64,000 bases of DNA from Sanguibacter hominis ATCC BAA-789 (GTDB taxonomy: Bacteria > Actinomycetota > Actinomycetes > Actinomycetales > Cellulomonadaceae), in contig NZ_JAAXOW010000005.1 of NCBI RefSeq assembly GCF_012396185.1, positions 1-64,000 of the forward strand. The letters run 5' to 3'. Positions 50,905 through 62,235 of this stretch are shown here, one piece after another. Within the stretch, counting starts at the first letter, position 1, and each line of letters opens with the position of its first letter. The notes under the pieces were generated by a model that saw only the letters and a program-made list of their open reading frames with translations, was not told the origin of the DNA and made no database searches. The translations under genes were made by a program, and so were the position numbers.

Positions 50905-51392
50905 TCTACGTCCTCGCCGTGTCCGCAGCGCTGCTCGCGGCGGCCGCCGTGCTCACGCTCGTGCGGATCGAGCGCGGCCCGTCGATGCTCGACCGCACGA
51001 TCGCGCTCGACACGTTCACCGCGACCCTGGTGGGCGCCGTCGCGCTCGAGGCGGCCTGGAACCGGCGGACCGACACGCTGCCGATCCTCCTCGTGATCGC
51101 GATGGTGGGGTTCGTGGGCTCGGTGACGATCGCGCGGTTCGCCGCCGTCGAGCCCGAGGAGGAGCGGCGCATCAAGACCCGTGAGGAGGTCGCCGCCGAG
51201 GACGCCGCACGGCGCCTCGCGGAGGAGGCCGAGGAGAGCGCGATCGAACGTGCGGCCGAGCGTGCGGCCGAGCTCGAGGCGGCTGAGGGGGCGACGGGCG
51301 ACGCGACGATCGGCCACGCCGACACCATCTTGTCGTCCGGCGAGGACACCGCCGAGAGTGAGCCCTCCTCTGACGTCGGAGGTGCGCGATGA
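50901..51392 (+). CDS. mrpF: Na+/H+ antiporter subunit F with long coiled-coil tail
   Basis: A 163-residue protein. The first 85 residues are a normal MrpF (three TM helices, RIERGPSMLDRTIALDTFTA). The rest is an extra acidic Ala/Glu/Arg-rich helix, likely a coiled coil (EEERRIKTREEVAAEDAARR and following), then a Ser/Asp-rich end. Usual MrpF length is about 90, so the tail is unusual. Overlaps mrpE by four bases. Confidence 0.92.
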   Translation: MIYVLAVSAALLAAAAVLTLVRIERGPSMLDRTIALDTFTATLVGAVALEAAWNRRTDTLPILLVIAMVGFVGSVTIARFAAVEPEEERRIKTREEVAAEDAARRLAEEAEESAIERAAERAAELEAAEGATGDATIGHADTILSSGEDTAESEPSSDVGGAR

Positions 51393-51871
51393 ACTGGGAC
51401 GGCGTCTTCGACGTGCTCTCGGCCGTCTGCTTGCTCGCCGGAGCGTTCCTGTCGTTTGCAGCAGGTGTCGGCGTGCTGCGCTTCCCCGACCTGCTCGCGC
51501 GCATGCACGCCGCGACGAAGCCCCAGGTGCTCGGGCTGATCCTCGTCCTGCTCGGCCTCGAGCTGCGGCTGCGGACGTGGGACGTCCTGCTCGTCGTCGT
51601 GCTCGTGACGCTCTTCCAGATGCTCACCGCGCCCGTGTCCGCGCACATGGTGGGCCGCGCCGGATACCGCACGGGCAAGGTCCGCACGGACCTCCTCGTG
51701 CTCGACGAGCTGACGAGCGACCTCGACGAGGCGCGCACGCTCGCACGCGAGCACGAGCTCGCGCAGCTCGCGGCGGAGCGTGCCGCGCACGCGGGCGACG
51801 ACGTCGCGTCACCCGGCCCCGTGGACGACACCCCGACGGGCGACGGGGCGCAGGAGGACCCGCGGCCGTGA
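51389..51871 (+). CDS. mrpG: Na+/H+ antiporter subunit G
   Basis: A 160-residue MnhG/PhaG subunit. Three TM helices in the first 95 residues with FLSFAAGVGVLRFPDLLARMHAATKPQ, the signature of the family. The last 55 residues form a charged helix with Glu/Ala/Arg, longer than in most members. Last gene of the operon, starting inside the mrpF stop. Confidence 0.93.
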   Translation: MNWDGVFDVLSAVCLLAGAFLSFAAGVGVLRFPDLLARMHAATKPQVLGLILVLLGLELRLRTWDVLLVVVLVTLFQMLTAPVSAHMVGRAGYRTGKVRTDLLVLDELTSDLDEARTLAREHELAQLAAERAAHAGDDVASPGPVDDTPTGDGAQEDPRP

Positions 51872-51896
51872 GCCGGTGCGCCCAGACGCCCCCGGG

Positions 51897-52865
51897 TCAG
51901 CTCGGGGGCACGCGCGCGTCGAGCCAGTCGAGGACGGTCGTCAGGTAGGTCGTGCGCGCGGGCTCGGGCGACAGCGCGAGGTCGTGGGCGCCGCCGGCGA
52001 TCTGCTCGATGGTGACGTCGGCGCCGAGCTTCGGCGCTCGCGCGAGGATCTGCTCGACGGAGAGCACGGAGTCCGTCGTCACGAGCCGGTCGTGCTCCCG
52101 TTTGTGGTCGCCCGTCTCGGTCGACGTGCACACGAGCACGGGGCAGTCGATCGACAGGCCGCGAGCGACGCGGTCCTGGTAGCGCCTCACCGAGGCGAGC
52201 CACCCGGCGCGCACGGGGAACCCTTCGTGCGGCTTCCACGTGAGCTCGTAGTCCCACTCGCCGCCCGAGCCCGAGTGCAGGGCACGCCCGTAGTGCGGTG
52301 CGAGGTGCCCGACGACGGTGCGCGGGGCGACGTGCGAGAGCGCCTTGATCGCGGCGGTGCCGACCGTGCGGTTGAACGCGTTCTCGTTGAGGTCGAGCCA
52401 GGGGCTGTTCAGGACGAGGGCGTCGAGGACGCCGGGGCGCGCGTTGGCCCACATCGCGCCGATCAGACCGCCGGTCGAGTGGCCGAGGACGACGAGGTGC
52501 CCGTGGTGCTCCTCGCCCGTGATGATGTGCACCGCCTCGTCGATCTCGGGGGCGTGCTCGACGAGGTCCCGCACGAGGTTGGGGGACTGGCCCTCGCGCA
52601 AGGAGCGTCCGTACTTGCGCAGGTCGAGGGCGTAGAAGTCCCAGCCGCGCTCGGCGAAGGCGGCGGCGAGGTGCGGGTGGAAGAAGTAGTCGACGAAGCC
52701 GTGCAGGTAGAGGACGGCCCGATGGTGCCGGGGCCCGTCGGCCGAGCGGACGAGGGTCGCCTCGACTGGCCCTTCCTCGTCGGCGCCGAGATGGATCGTC
52801 CGTGCGCGCCACTCGTCGCCGAGGACGTCAGGCGACCAGGGATCGCGTGCAGGTGGTGTGTTCAC
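51897..52865 (-). CDS. Alpha/beta hydrolase (S33 / monoacylglycerol-lipase-like)
   Basis: A 322-residue serine hydrolase. The nucleophile elbow is VVLGHSTGGLIGAMWA; the oxyanion region is AVLYLHGFVDYFFH; the catalytic His lies in IAGGAHDLALSPEPAR near the C-terminus. This is the Hydrolase_4/S33 layout of lysophospholipases and monoacylglycerol lipases. The substrate is not known. GTG at 52865 follows GAGGAG at seven bases; the frame is open far beyond but only by GC bias. Divergent from clpB and convergent with the Mrp operon. Confidence 0.88.
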   Translation of the reverse strand: MNTPPARDPWSPDVLGDEWRARTIHLGADEEGPVEATLVRSADGPRHHRAVLYLHGFVDYFFHPHLAAAFAERGWDFYALDLRKYGRSLREGQSPNLVRDLVEHAPEIDEAVHIITGEEHHGHLVVLGHSTGGLIGAMWANARPGVLDALVLNSPWLDLNENAFNRTVGTAAIKALSHVAPRTVVGHLAPHYGRALHSGSGGEWDYELTWKPHEGFPVRAGWLASVRRYQDRVARGLSIDCPVLVCTSTETGDHKREHDRLVTTDSVLSVEQILARAPKLGADVTIEQIAGGAHDLALSPEPARTTYLTTVLDWLDARVPPS

Positions 52866-52940
52866 GGGTTCTCCTCGCAGGCGACGGTGCCGGTCTTCTC
52901 GATCCTGCCAGGAAGGTCGCCCGACGGATAGCGAAGTGAA

Positions 52941-52961
52941 CTTGAGCGGAATAGACTCAAC
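52941..52961. promoter_or_regulatory. HAIR element (HspR site) of clpB
   Basis: CTTGAGC (52941-52947), seven bases, ACTCAAC (52955-52961): a near-consensus HAIR repeat (CTTGAGT-N7-ACTCAAG) 52 bases before the clpB ATG. HspR binding here would repress clpB until heat stress. Confidence 0.85.
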
Positions 52962-53012
52962 TTCAGGGTGGTTCTCACAGTCATCAGAGTTTTCGCTGGT
53001 CAAGGAGAAACG

Positions 53013-55637
<2,625 letters not shown>

Positions 55638-55712
55638 CGGTCGGCAGCACTCGGTGTCGGGGCGTCGCGCCACGGGCGCGGCGTCCCGACGTCTGTCTGG
55701 GCTGCCGTCCGC

Positions 55713-56900
55713 TCAGCGGGCGAAGAGCGCTCCGGCGACGGCGCCCGCGAGGACGACCGTCCACGGCGGTGCCTTGGCGACCGTCAGGAGCGCGAGGCAG
55801 ACGGCGGCGATGACGCCCGGGACGACGCCGGTGATGGTCGAGGTGAGGATCGGGTCCCACAGCGCGGCCGCGAGGATCCCGACGACGGCCGCGCTCGCCC
55901 CGGCGACGGCGGCGCGGACGCCGGTCCGGCGTCGCAGGCTCTCCCAGTAGGGGAGCGCGGCGAGCAGCAGCAGGATGCCGGGGAGGAAGACTGCGACGAG
56001 GGCGACGAGCGCCGTCCAGGGGGCGGCGGCGCCCGGGCCCATGTCGTACCCGAGGAACGCGGCGAACGTGAAGAGGGGACCCGGGACGGCCTGCGCTGCG
56101 GCGTAGCCGGCGAGCACGTCCCCGGTCGGGACGGCGTTCGCGACCGCGGGCTCGGCCTGGAGGAGCGGCAGGACGACGTGTCCGCCGCCGAGGACGAGCG
56201 CGCCGGCGCGGTAGAACGCGTCGGCGACGGCGGTCCACACGCTCGGGGCGAGCCGTGCGAGGACGGGCAGCCCGACGAGCAGGGTGACGAAGAGGCCGAA
56301 CGACGCGAGCCCGACGCGACGGGTCACGACCTGGAGCGCGTGCGCCTCTGCGCGGCCCGGCAGGTCACGACAGACGACGACGCCGGCCGCGACACCGAGC
56401 CCGATCGCTGCGAGCTGCCCCACGTTGCCCGTGAGGGTCAGCGCGAGGGCTGCGGCGCCGCACGCGATCAGGATGCGCCGCACGTCGGGCGTCAGGGTGC
56501 GCGCCATGCCCCACACGGCGTGCGCGACGACGGCGACCGCGACCGACTTGAGCCCGACCATGACGCCGTGGGCGACGGCCCCGTCGAGCGACACGGCTCC
56601 GGCGGCGAGCAGCACGAGCAGGAGCGCGGACGGGAGCGTGAACGCGAGCCATGCCGCGGCGGCGCCGAGGGGGCCGCCGCGAACGAGCCCGAGGGCGAAG
56701 CCGACCTGGCTCGATGTCGGGCCGGGGAGCACCTGGCAGAGGGCGACCAGCTCGCCGTACCGCTCCTCGGTGACCCAGCGGCGGCGCGTGACGAGCTCGT
56801 CGCGGAAGTAGCCCAGGTGCGCCACGGGTCCGCCGAACGACGTGACGCCGAGCCGCGCGAAGGTGCGCAGCACCTCGCCGGGGTGTCGTCGAGAGCGCAC
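55713..56900 (-). CDS. chrA: Chromate transporter ChrA
   Basis: A 395-residue long-chain chromate ion transporter with two homologous halves. The N-terminal half has FARLGVTSFGGPVAHLGYFRDELV and LPGPTSSQVGFALG; the second half repeats GGHVVLPLLQ and AVPGPLFTFAAFLGY. It exports chromate and may also carry sulfate. GTG at 56900. It is not next to a recognisable chrB. The downstream partner is clpB on the other strand. Confidence 0.93.
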   Translation of the reverse strand: MRSRRHPGEVLRTFARLGVTSFGGPVAHLGYFRDELVTRRRWVTEERYGELVALCQVLPGPTSSQVGFALGLVRGGPLGAAAAWLAFTLPSALLLVLLAAGAVSLDGAVAHGVMVGLKSVAVAVVAHAVWGMARTLTPDVRRILIACGAAALALTLTGNVGQLAAIGLGVAAGVVVCRDLPGRAEAHALQVVTRRVGLASFGLFVTLLVGLPVLARLAPSVWTAVADAFYRAGALVLGGGHVVLPLLQAEPAVANAVPTGDVLAGYAAAQAVPGPLFTFAAFLGYDMGPGAAAPWTALVALVAVFLPGILLLLAALPYWESLRRRTGVRAAVAGASAAVVGILAAALWDPILTSTITGVVPGVIAAVCLALLTVAKAPPWTVVLAGAVAGALFAR

Positions 56901-56979
56901 GTGTCCTCGTCTCCGTCGGGCCTGACCTGGTCCTAGTCAACCAGGGCCAGGGGAGGTATCGAGGTCGTATGCCAGGGCG

Positions 56980-57029
56980 CGAGGTCGTGAGCTCTGCCTG
57001 CCGAACTCGCGACAGAAGTCACGACCTCG
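56980..57029. repeat. Inverted repeat with an extra half-copy
   Basis: CGAGGTCGTGA (56980-56990) and its complement TCACGACCTCG (57019-57029) enclose 28 bases. A third partial copy, TCGAGGTCGTATG, begins at about 56959. It lies between chrA and the LacI gene; it may terminate the LacI transcript or be an operator. Confidence 0.5.
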
Positions 57030-57070
57030 GGGCGATGGAGGTCATGAGCGCGGCGGCGCCACCGCGGCGC

Positions 57071-58090
57071 TCAGGCCGAGTCGCGCCAGACGATCGGGGA
57101 GTCGAGCAGGACGCCGTCGCGCGGCACGTCCTTCCCGTCGAGCTGGGCGACGACGAGCTCGGCGGCACGCTCGCCGACGCCCGCGGCGGGCTGGTGCACC
57201 GTCGACAGGGCCGGGAAGCAGCGCTCTGCCCAGGAGGAGTCGTCGAACCCGACGACACCGACGTCGTCGGGCACCGTGCGGCCCGAGCGGCGCAGCGCCG
57301 CGAGGACGCCCGCAGCGACCGCGTCCGACGCCGCGAAGATGCCGTCGAGGTCGGGTGCGCGCTCGAGGAGCTCGAGGGTCGCGCGGAGGCCCGCGGTGTA
57401 CTCGTAGAGCGGGATGGGGGCGACGAGGGTCGGGTCGAACGCGTCGCCGAGCGCGTCCTGGAAGCCCGCGAGGCGGTCTGCGCCGGAGTCGCGGTCGAGC
57501 GCGGCGGCGACCATACCGACACGCTTGCGACCTGTCTCGACGAGGCGCCGCGTGATGTCGCGTGCTGCGGTGAAGTTGTCGATGCCGACCCAGGGGAGCG
57601 GCACGGTCGTCTGGGGGTGGCCGACGAACGCTGCGGGCACGCCGAGCCGGACGATGGCGTCGGTGATCGGGTCGTCGGCGCGTGCGGAGACGATGATGAC
57701 CCCGTCGACGAAGCCGCCGGACAGGTAGCGGGTGACGCGCTCGGTGTCGCGTGCGGAGTCGGTGACGAGGCTGACCATCTGGAGGTCGGCGGCCGACAGG
57801 ACGTTGTTGGCGCCGAGCATGATCGCGCCGATGTTGGGGTCCTCGAGGAAGAGGGCGTGCGGCTCGTGGACGATGAAGCCGACGGCGCGCGAGCGTTGCA
57901 TGACGAGGTTGCGGGCGGCCGTGTTGGGGACGTACCCGACGGTGCGGATGGCGGCCTCGATCGCGGTGCGGGCCTGCTCGGAGACGTAGCCGCCGTTGAG
58001 GACGCGGCTGACCGTGCCGCGGGAGACGCCTGCGGTGCGGGCGACGTCGTGCACCGTTGCACGACGCCGGGAAGGTTGCGGTTCGGTCAC
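57071..58090 (-). CDS. LacI-family repressor of the galactoside operon
   Basis: A 339-residue LacI/GalR regulator. The DNA-binding helix-turn-helix is at about 12-31 (ATVHDVARTAGVSRGTVSRVL), the sugar-binding domain follows, with VVGFDDSSWAERCFP near the end. Divergent from the GH42 operon. GTG at 58090 was chosen because TACGAT (58103-58098) ends seven bases upstream, typical of leaderless genes; an ATG three codons earlier overlaps the -10 itself. Two palindromes in the intergenic region are likely its operators. The inducer is probably a galactoside. Confidence 0.88.
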   Translation of the reverse strand: MTEPQPSRRRATVHDVARTAGVSRGTVSRVLNGGYVSEQARTAIEAAIRTVGYVPNTAARNLVMQRSRAVGFIVHEPHALFLEDPNIGAIMLGANNVLSAADLQMVSLVTDSARDTERVTRYLSGGFVDGVIIVSARADDPITDAIVRLGVPAAFVGHPQTTVPLPWVGIDNFTAARDITRRLVETGRKRVGMVAAALDRDSGADRLAGFQDALGDAFDPTLVAPIPLYEYTAGLRATLELLERAPDLDGIFAASDAVAAGVLAALRRSGRTVPDDVGVVGFDDSSWAERCFPALSTVHQPAAGVGERAAELVVAQLDGKDVPRDGVLLDSPIVWRDSA

Positions 58091-58144
58091 GACGCCCATC
58101 GTAGGGGTGGTGCCGGGTTGACGGTCCCGCCGACACGCTCTTAG

Positions 58145-58162
58145 TGTGTGCACGTTCACACA
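58145..58162. promoter_or_regulatory. LacI-type operator 1 of the galactoside operon
   Basis: TGTGTGCACGTTCACACA, a palindrome with 16 of 18 positions symmetrical, centre 46 bases from operator 2. Confidence 0.78.
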
Positions 58163-58189
58163 TTCCTCGACGCCGAGATGTGCGAGCGG

Positions 58190-58209
58190 ATGTGTGCACG
58201 TGCACACAT
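58190..58209. promoter_or_regulatory. LacI-type operator 2 of the galactoside operon
   Basis: ATGTGTGCACGTGCACACAT, a perfect 20-bp palindrome 43 bases before the GH42 start. With operator 1 it could allow cooperative or looped repression of both promoters. Confidence 0.8.
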
Positions 58210-58251
58210 CGCCGGACCGCAGCGTAGCCGCCCGACAGACAGGACGAACCA

Positions 58252-60300
58252 ATGTCGTTCCCACGCACCCGAGGCACTGCAGCCCTCACCGGGGGAGGCA
58301 TCGTGCTGGGCTGCGACTACAACCCCGAGCAGTGGGACCGGGCCACCTGGCACGAGGACGCCGCGCTCATGGCCGAGGCCGGGGTCGACCTCGTCGCGAT
58401 CAACATCTTCGGCTGGTCCCGCCTCGAGCCCCGCCCGGGCGAGTACGACTGGACCGACCTCGACGAGGTCCTCGACCTCCTCCACGACCACGGCATCCGC
58501 GTCAACCTCGGCACCGGCACCGCCTCACCGCCGCCGTGGCTCTCGACCCGCCACCCCGAGACCCTCCCCGTCGCCGCCGACGGCACCCGCCGCTTCCCCG
58601 GCGGACGCCAGGGCTACTGCCCCAGCTCCCCGGTGTTCCGCGAGCTCTCCCTCCAGCTCGTCGAGCAGGTCGCCACCCGCTACGGCAACCACCCCGCCGT
58701 CGCGCTCTGGCACGTCTCCAACGAGCTCGGCTGCCACAACGCCCTGTGCTGGTGCGACGTCTCCGCCGACGCGTTCCGCGCCTGGCTCCGTGAGCGCTAC
58801 ACGACGGTCGACGCGCTCAACGCCGCCTGGGGCACGAGCTTCTGGTCCCAGCGCTACGCCTCCTGGGAGGAGGTCGGCACGCCCCGCGCCACGATCTCCT
58901 TCCGCAACCCGGGCCAGACGCTCGACTTCCACCGCTTCAGCTCCGACACGGCCCGCGAGCAGCTCCGCGCCGAGGCCGCCGTCCTCCGCGGCCTCTCGAG
59001 CGCCCCCGTGACCACGAACTTCATGGTCACCGCGCACATCCGCAACCTCGACTACTGGACCTGGACCGACGACGTCGACCTCGTCGCCAACGACCACTAC
59101 CTCGACCACCGCCTCGCCGACCCCGTCTCCGAGCGCGCGCTCGCCGCCGACCTCACCCGCGGCCTCGCCGGCGGCGACCCGTGGCTCCTCATGGAGACCG
59201 CGCCCGGCGCGGTCAACTGGCAGCCGGTCAACCTCGCGCACGAGGCCGGTGGCCTCACCCGCGCCGCGCTCACGCACGTCGCCCGCGGCGCCGACGGCAT
59301 CTGCTTCTTCCAGTGGCGCGCCAGCCGGCAGGGCTCCGAGAAGTTCCACTCCGCGATGCTGCCGCACGCCGGCACGGACTCCGACGGATGGCGGCAGATC
59401 CTCACCCTCTCCGCCGACCTGGACTCCCTCGAGGAGGTCGTCGGCTCCCGCGTCGAGGCCGACGTCGCGCTCGTCTTCAGCTGGGAGTCGTGGTGGGCAG
59501 CCGACGGCGAGACCCGACCCAGCCAGGCGACCGACTACCTCACCCAGGTGCACGACGCCTACCGCGCGCTCTACGACGAGGGCGTGAGCGTCGACGTCGT
59601 CGCCCCGGGCGCGGACCTCAGCGGCTACCGCCTCGTCGTCGTCCCCGGCCTCTACCTCGTGCGCGACGCGCACGCCGCACGCCTCGAGGATTACGTCCGC
59701 AGCGGCGGGCACGCCCTCGTCACCTGGTTCTCCGGGATCGTCGACGAGGACGACCGCGTCCGCCTCGGCGGCTACCCCGGAGCGTTCCGCGGCCTCCTCG
59801 GGGTCCGCGCCGACGAGATGAAGCCTGTCTGCCCCGGCCAGGACCTGCACCTGTCCGACGGCGGCACCGCACGCCTGTGGACCGAGAGCGTCCGCACGAC
59901 GACCGCGACCGCCGTCGTCACCCACGTCGACGGCCCTTCCGCCGGCGGCCCCGCGCTCACCCGCAACGACCACGGCGACGGCGTCGCCTGGTACCTCGCG
60001 ACCGCACCCGACGACGCGACCTATCGCAGCGTCGTGCGCCGCCTCGTCGACGACGCGGGAGTCACCCGCGCGACCGACGTGCTCGACGACGCCCACGACG
60101 CACGCGTCGAGGTGGTCCACCGCACCCGCGGCGACCACCGCTGGACGTTCGTCGTCAACCACGGCACCGAAGCCGTCACCTACCGGGGCCACGGCCTCGA
60201 GCTGCTCACCCACGAACCCGTCGACGGTGAGCTGACCGTCCCGGCCGGCGCCGCGCGCGTCGTGCGCGTCGCACCGCGACGCGAGAACGAGGAGGACTGA
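58252..60300 (+). CDS. Beta-galactosidase, glycoside hydrolase family 42
   Basis: A 682-residue cytoplasmic GH42 enzyme. Catalytic barrel 1-390 with acid/base Glu158 (WHVSNELGCHNALCWC) and nucleophile Glu315 (LLMETAPGAVNW); the trimerisation domain (about 395-610) and a small C-terminal beta domain follow. It removes terminal beta-galactose from imported oligosaccharides, for example arabinogalactan or galactan fragments. CAGGA precedes the ATG. The stop overlaps the first permease start (TGATG). First gene of the galactoside operon. Confidence 0.93.
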   Translation: MSFPRTRGTAALTGGGIVLGCDYNPEQWDRATWHEDAALMAEAGVDLVAINIFGWSRLEPRPGEYDWTDLDEVLDLLHDHGIRVNLGTGTASPPPWLSTRHPETLPVAADGTRRFPGGRQGYCPSSPVFRELSLQLVEQVATRYGNHPAVALWHVSNELGCHNALCWCDVSADAFRAWLRERYTTVDALNAAWGTSFWSQRYASWEEVGTPRATISFRNPGQTLDFHRFSSDTAREQLRAEAAVLRGLSSAPVTTNFMVTAHIRNLDYWTWTDDVDLVANDHYLDHRLADPVSERALAADLTRGLAGGDPWLLMETAPGAVNWQPVNLAHEAGGLTRAALTHVARGADGICFFQWRASRQGSEKFHSAMLPHAGTDSDGWRQILTLSADLDSLEEVVGSRVEADVALVFSWESWWAADGETRPSQATDYLTQVHDAYRALYDEGVSVDVVAPGADLSGYRLVVVPGLYLVRDAHAARLEDYVRSGGHALVTWFSGIVDEDDRVRLGGYPGAFRGLLGVRADEMKPVCPGQDLHLSDGGTARLWTESVRTTTATAVVTHVDGPSAGGPALTRNDHGDGVAWYLATAPDDATYRSVVRRLVDDAGVTRATDVLDDAHDARVEVVHRTRGDHRWTFVVNHGTEAVTYRGHGLELLTHEPVDGELTVPAGAARVVRVAPRRENEED

Positions 60301-61241
60301 TGACCAGCCCCACCGTCACGGCGACCGCCGCGGGCACGCCCCGCGGCGAGGAGCCGACCCGACGCAGACGGGGGAGCGGACGCCACCAGCGCGGCGTCCT
60401 GCCGATCTTCCTCGGGCCGTTCGGCCTCCTGTTCGCGCTGTTCTACCTCCTGCCGATCGGGTACGCCGTCTACCAGTCGCTGCTCGTCGTCGAGCGCGAG
60501 GGCACGTTCGGCAAGGCACGCGAGAAGTTCGGAGGCCTCGCCCAGTACGCCCGCGTGCTCGAGGACGACGCGTTCCGCGAGTCCGTCCTGCGCGTCCTGC
60601 TCTTCGGCATCGTCCAGGTGCCCGTCATGCTCGGGCTCGCGCTCGTCCTCGCGCTCCTGCTCGACTCCCCGCTCGTGCGCGGCAAGAAGTTCTTCCGGCT
60701 CGCGTTCTTCGCGCCGTACGCCGTCCCCGGCGTCGTCGCCGCGATCATGTGGGGCTTCCTCTACTCGCCCAACCTCTCGCCGCTGTCCGAGCTGACGAGC
60801 AAGGTCGGGTTCCTCTCCGCCGACCTCGTCCTGTGGTCGATGGCCAACGTCGTCACCTGGGTCTATGTCGGCTACAACATGCTGATCATCTACTCGTCGC
60901 TCCTCGCGATCCCGACCGAGGTCTACGAGGCCGCCCGGCTCGACGGCGCCGGCCAGCTCCGCATCGCGTGGTCCGTCAAGATCCCGATGGTCGCCCCCGC
61001 GATCGTCCTGACCGCCGTGTTCTCGATCATCGGCACCCTCCAGCTGCTCGCCGAGCCCCAGGTCTTCCGCACCTTCTCCTCGGCAGTGACCAGCACGTAC
61101 ACCCCGAACCTCACCGTCTACTCGACGAGCGCCGTGCCCAACTTCCACCTCGCGGCGGCGTTCTCGGTCGTCCTGGCCCTCGCGACGTTCATCCTGTCCT
61201 TCACGTTCCTCAAGCTCACCCAGAGGAGGACCGACGCATGA
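60300..61241 (+). CDS. Sugar ABC transporter permease (MalF type)
   Basis: A 313-residue permease with six TM helices and a short Arg-rich N-terminus. EAA loop: TEVYEAARLDGAGQLRIAWSVKIP. The start overlaps the GH42 stop by one base and its own stop overlaps the next gene by four. Imports the galactoside used by GH42 and the following alpha-galactosidase. Confidence 0.92.
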   Translation: MTSPTVTATAAGTPRGEEPTRRRRGSGRHQRGVLPIFLGPFGLLFALFYLLPIGYAVYQSLLVVEREGTFGKAREKFGGLAQYARVLEDDAFRESVLRVLLFGIVQVPVMLGLALVLALLLDSPLVRGKKFFRLAFFAPYAVPGVVAAIMWGFLYSPNLSPLSELTSKVGFLSADLVLWSMANVVTWVYVGYNMLIIYSSLLAIPTEVYEAARLDGAGQLRIAWSVKIPMVAPAIVLTAVFSIIGTLQLLAEPQVFRTFSSAVTSTYTPNLTVYSTSAVPNFHLAAAFSVVLALATFILSFTFLKLTQRRTDA

Positions 61242-62125
61242 TCGCGCCGCTCTCTGCCGGACCCGAGACGTCCGCGCGCCGCGGAGTCACGGAGAACCCG
61301 CTCTCGCGCCTCGCCGCGATGGCCGTCATGGGCCTCGCCACGATCTACTTCCTGTTCCCGATCTGGTGGCTCTTCGTCTCCTCGACCAAGGACCGCGGCC
61401 AGTTCACCAGCACCAACCCGATGTGGTTCGCGGACTGGGCGCTGTGGGACAACATCAAGGCAGTCCTCACGTACCGCGACGGCGTCTACCTCCAGTGGAT
61501 CGTCAACTCGCTCATGTACACGATCGGTGGCGCGCTCATCGGCACCGTCCTCGCGGGGATGTGCGGCTACGCGCTCGCCAAGTACCGCTTCCGTGGCCGT
61601 GAGGCGCTGTTCAACATCGTGCTCGGCGGTGTGCTCGTCCCCGCGACCGCGCTCGCCCTCCCGCTCTTCCTCATCTTCAGCCGCGTCGAGCTCACCAACA
61701 CGTTCTGGGCGGTGTTCCTGCCGAGCCTCGTGAGCCCGTTCGGCGTCTACCTGTCGCGGATCTACTCCGCGTCGTCCGTCCCCGACGAGCTGCTCGAGGC
61801 CGCACGCCTCGACGGCTCGGGCGAGGTCCGCACGTTCTTCACGATGTCGGTGCGGCTCATGGTGCCCGCGCTCGTCACCGTGTTCCTGTTCCAGTTCGTC
61901 GCGATCTGGAACAACTTCTTCCTGCCGCTGATCATGCTGCGGGACGAGTCGCTCTTCCCCGTCACCCTGGGCATCTACACGTGGAACACCCAGGTCAACC
62001 AGATCCCCGAGCTGCGCGGCTACGTGCTCGTCGGGGCCCTCCTGTCCGTCGTCCCGCTCATCGCGCTGTTCCTGCTGCTCCAGCGGTTCTGGCGCAACGG
62101 CCTGGGCGCCGGCTCCATCAAGTAG
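61238..62125 (+). CDS. Sugar ABC transporter permease (MalG type)
   Basis: A 295-residue permease with six TM helices; EAA loop DELLEAARLDGSGEVRTFFTMSVRLMVP. It ends 110 bases before the binding-protein gene, the only larger gap in the operon, which holds a stable stem-loop. ATGA overlap with the first permease. Confidence 0.92.
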   Translation: MIAPLSAGPETSARRGVTENPLSRLAAMAVMGLATIYFLFPIWWLFVSSTKDRGQFTSTNPMWFADWALWDNIKAVLTYRDGVYLQWIVNSLMYTIGGALIGTVLAGMCGYALAKYRFRGREALFNIVLGGVLVPATALALPLFLIFSRVELTNTFWAVFLPSLVSPFGVYLSRIYSASSVPDELLEAARLDGSGEVRTFFTMSVRLMVPALVTVFLFQFVAIWNNFFLPLIMLRDESLFPVTLGIYTWNTQVNQIPELRGYVLVGALLSVVPLIALFLLLQRFWRNGLGAGSIK

Positions 62126-62169
62126 GTCCGCACCTCCCCGTACGTTCCCGCAGCCGGCGGTCAGCCCGA

Positions 62170-62215
62170 CCGTCCGGCAGGCACACGACCCGTCGCCCGG
62201 CGCCCTGCCGGACGG
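62170..62215 (+). repeat. Intra-operon stem-loop before the binding-protein gene
   Basis: CCGTCCGGCAGG (62170-62181) pairs perfectly with CCTGCCGGACGG (62204-62215) around a 22-base loop. Such hairpins often protect or separately express the binding-protein mRNA. Confidence 0.6.
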
Positions 62216-62235
62216 CCACAGAGAGGAACCAGACG

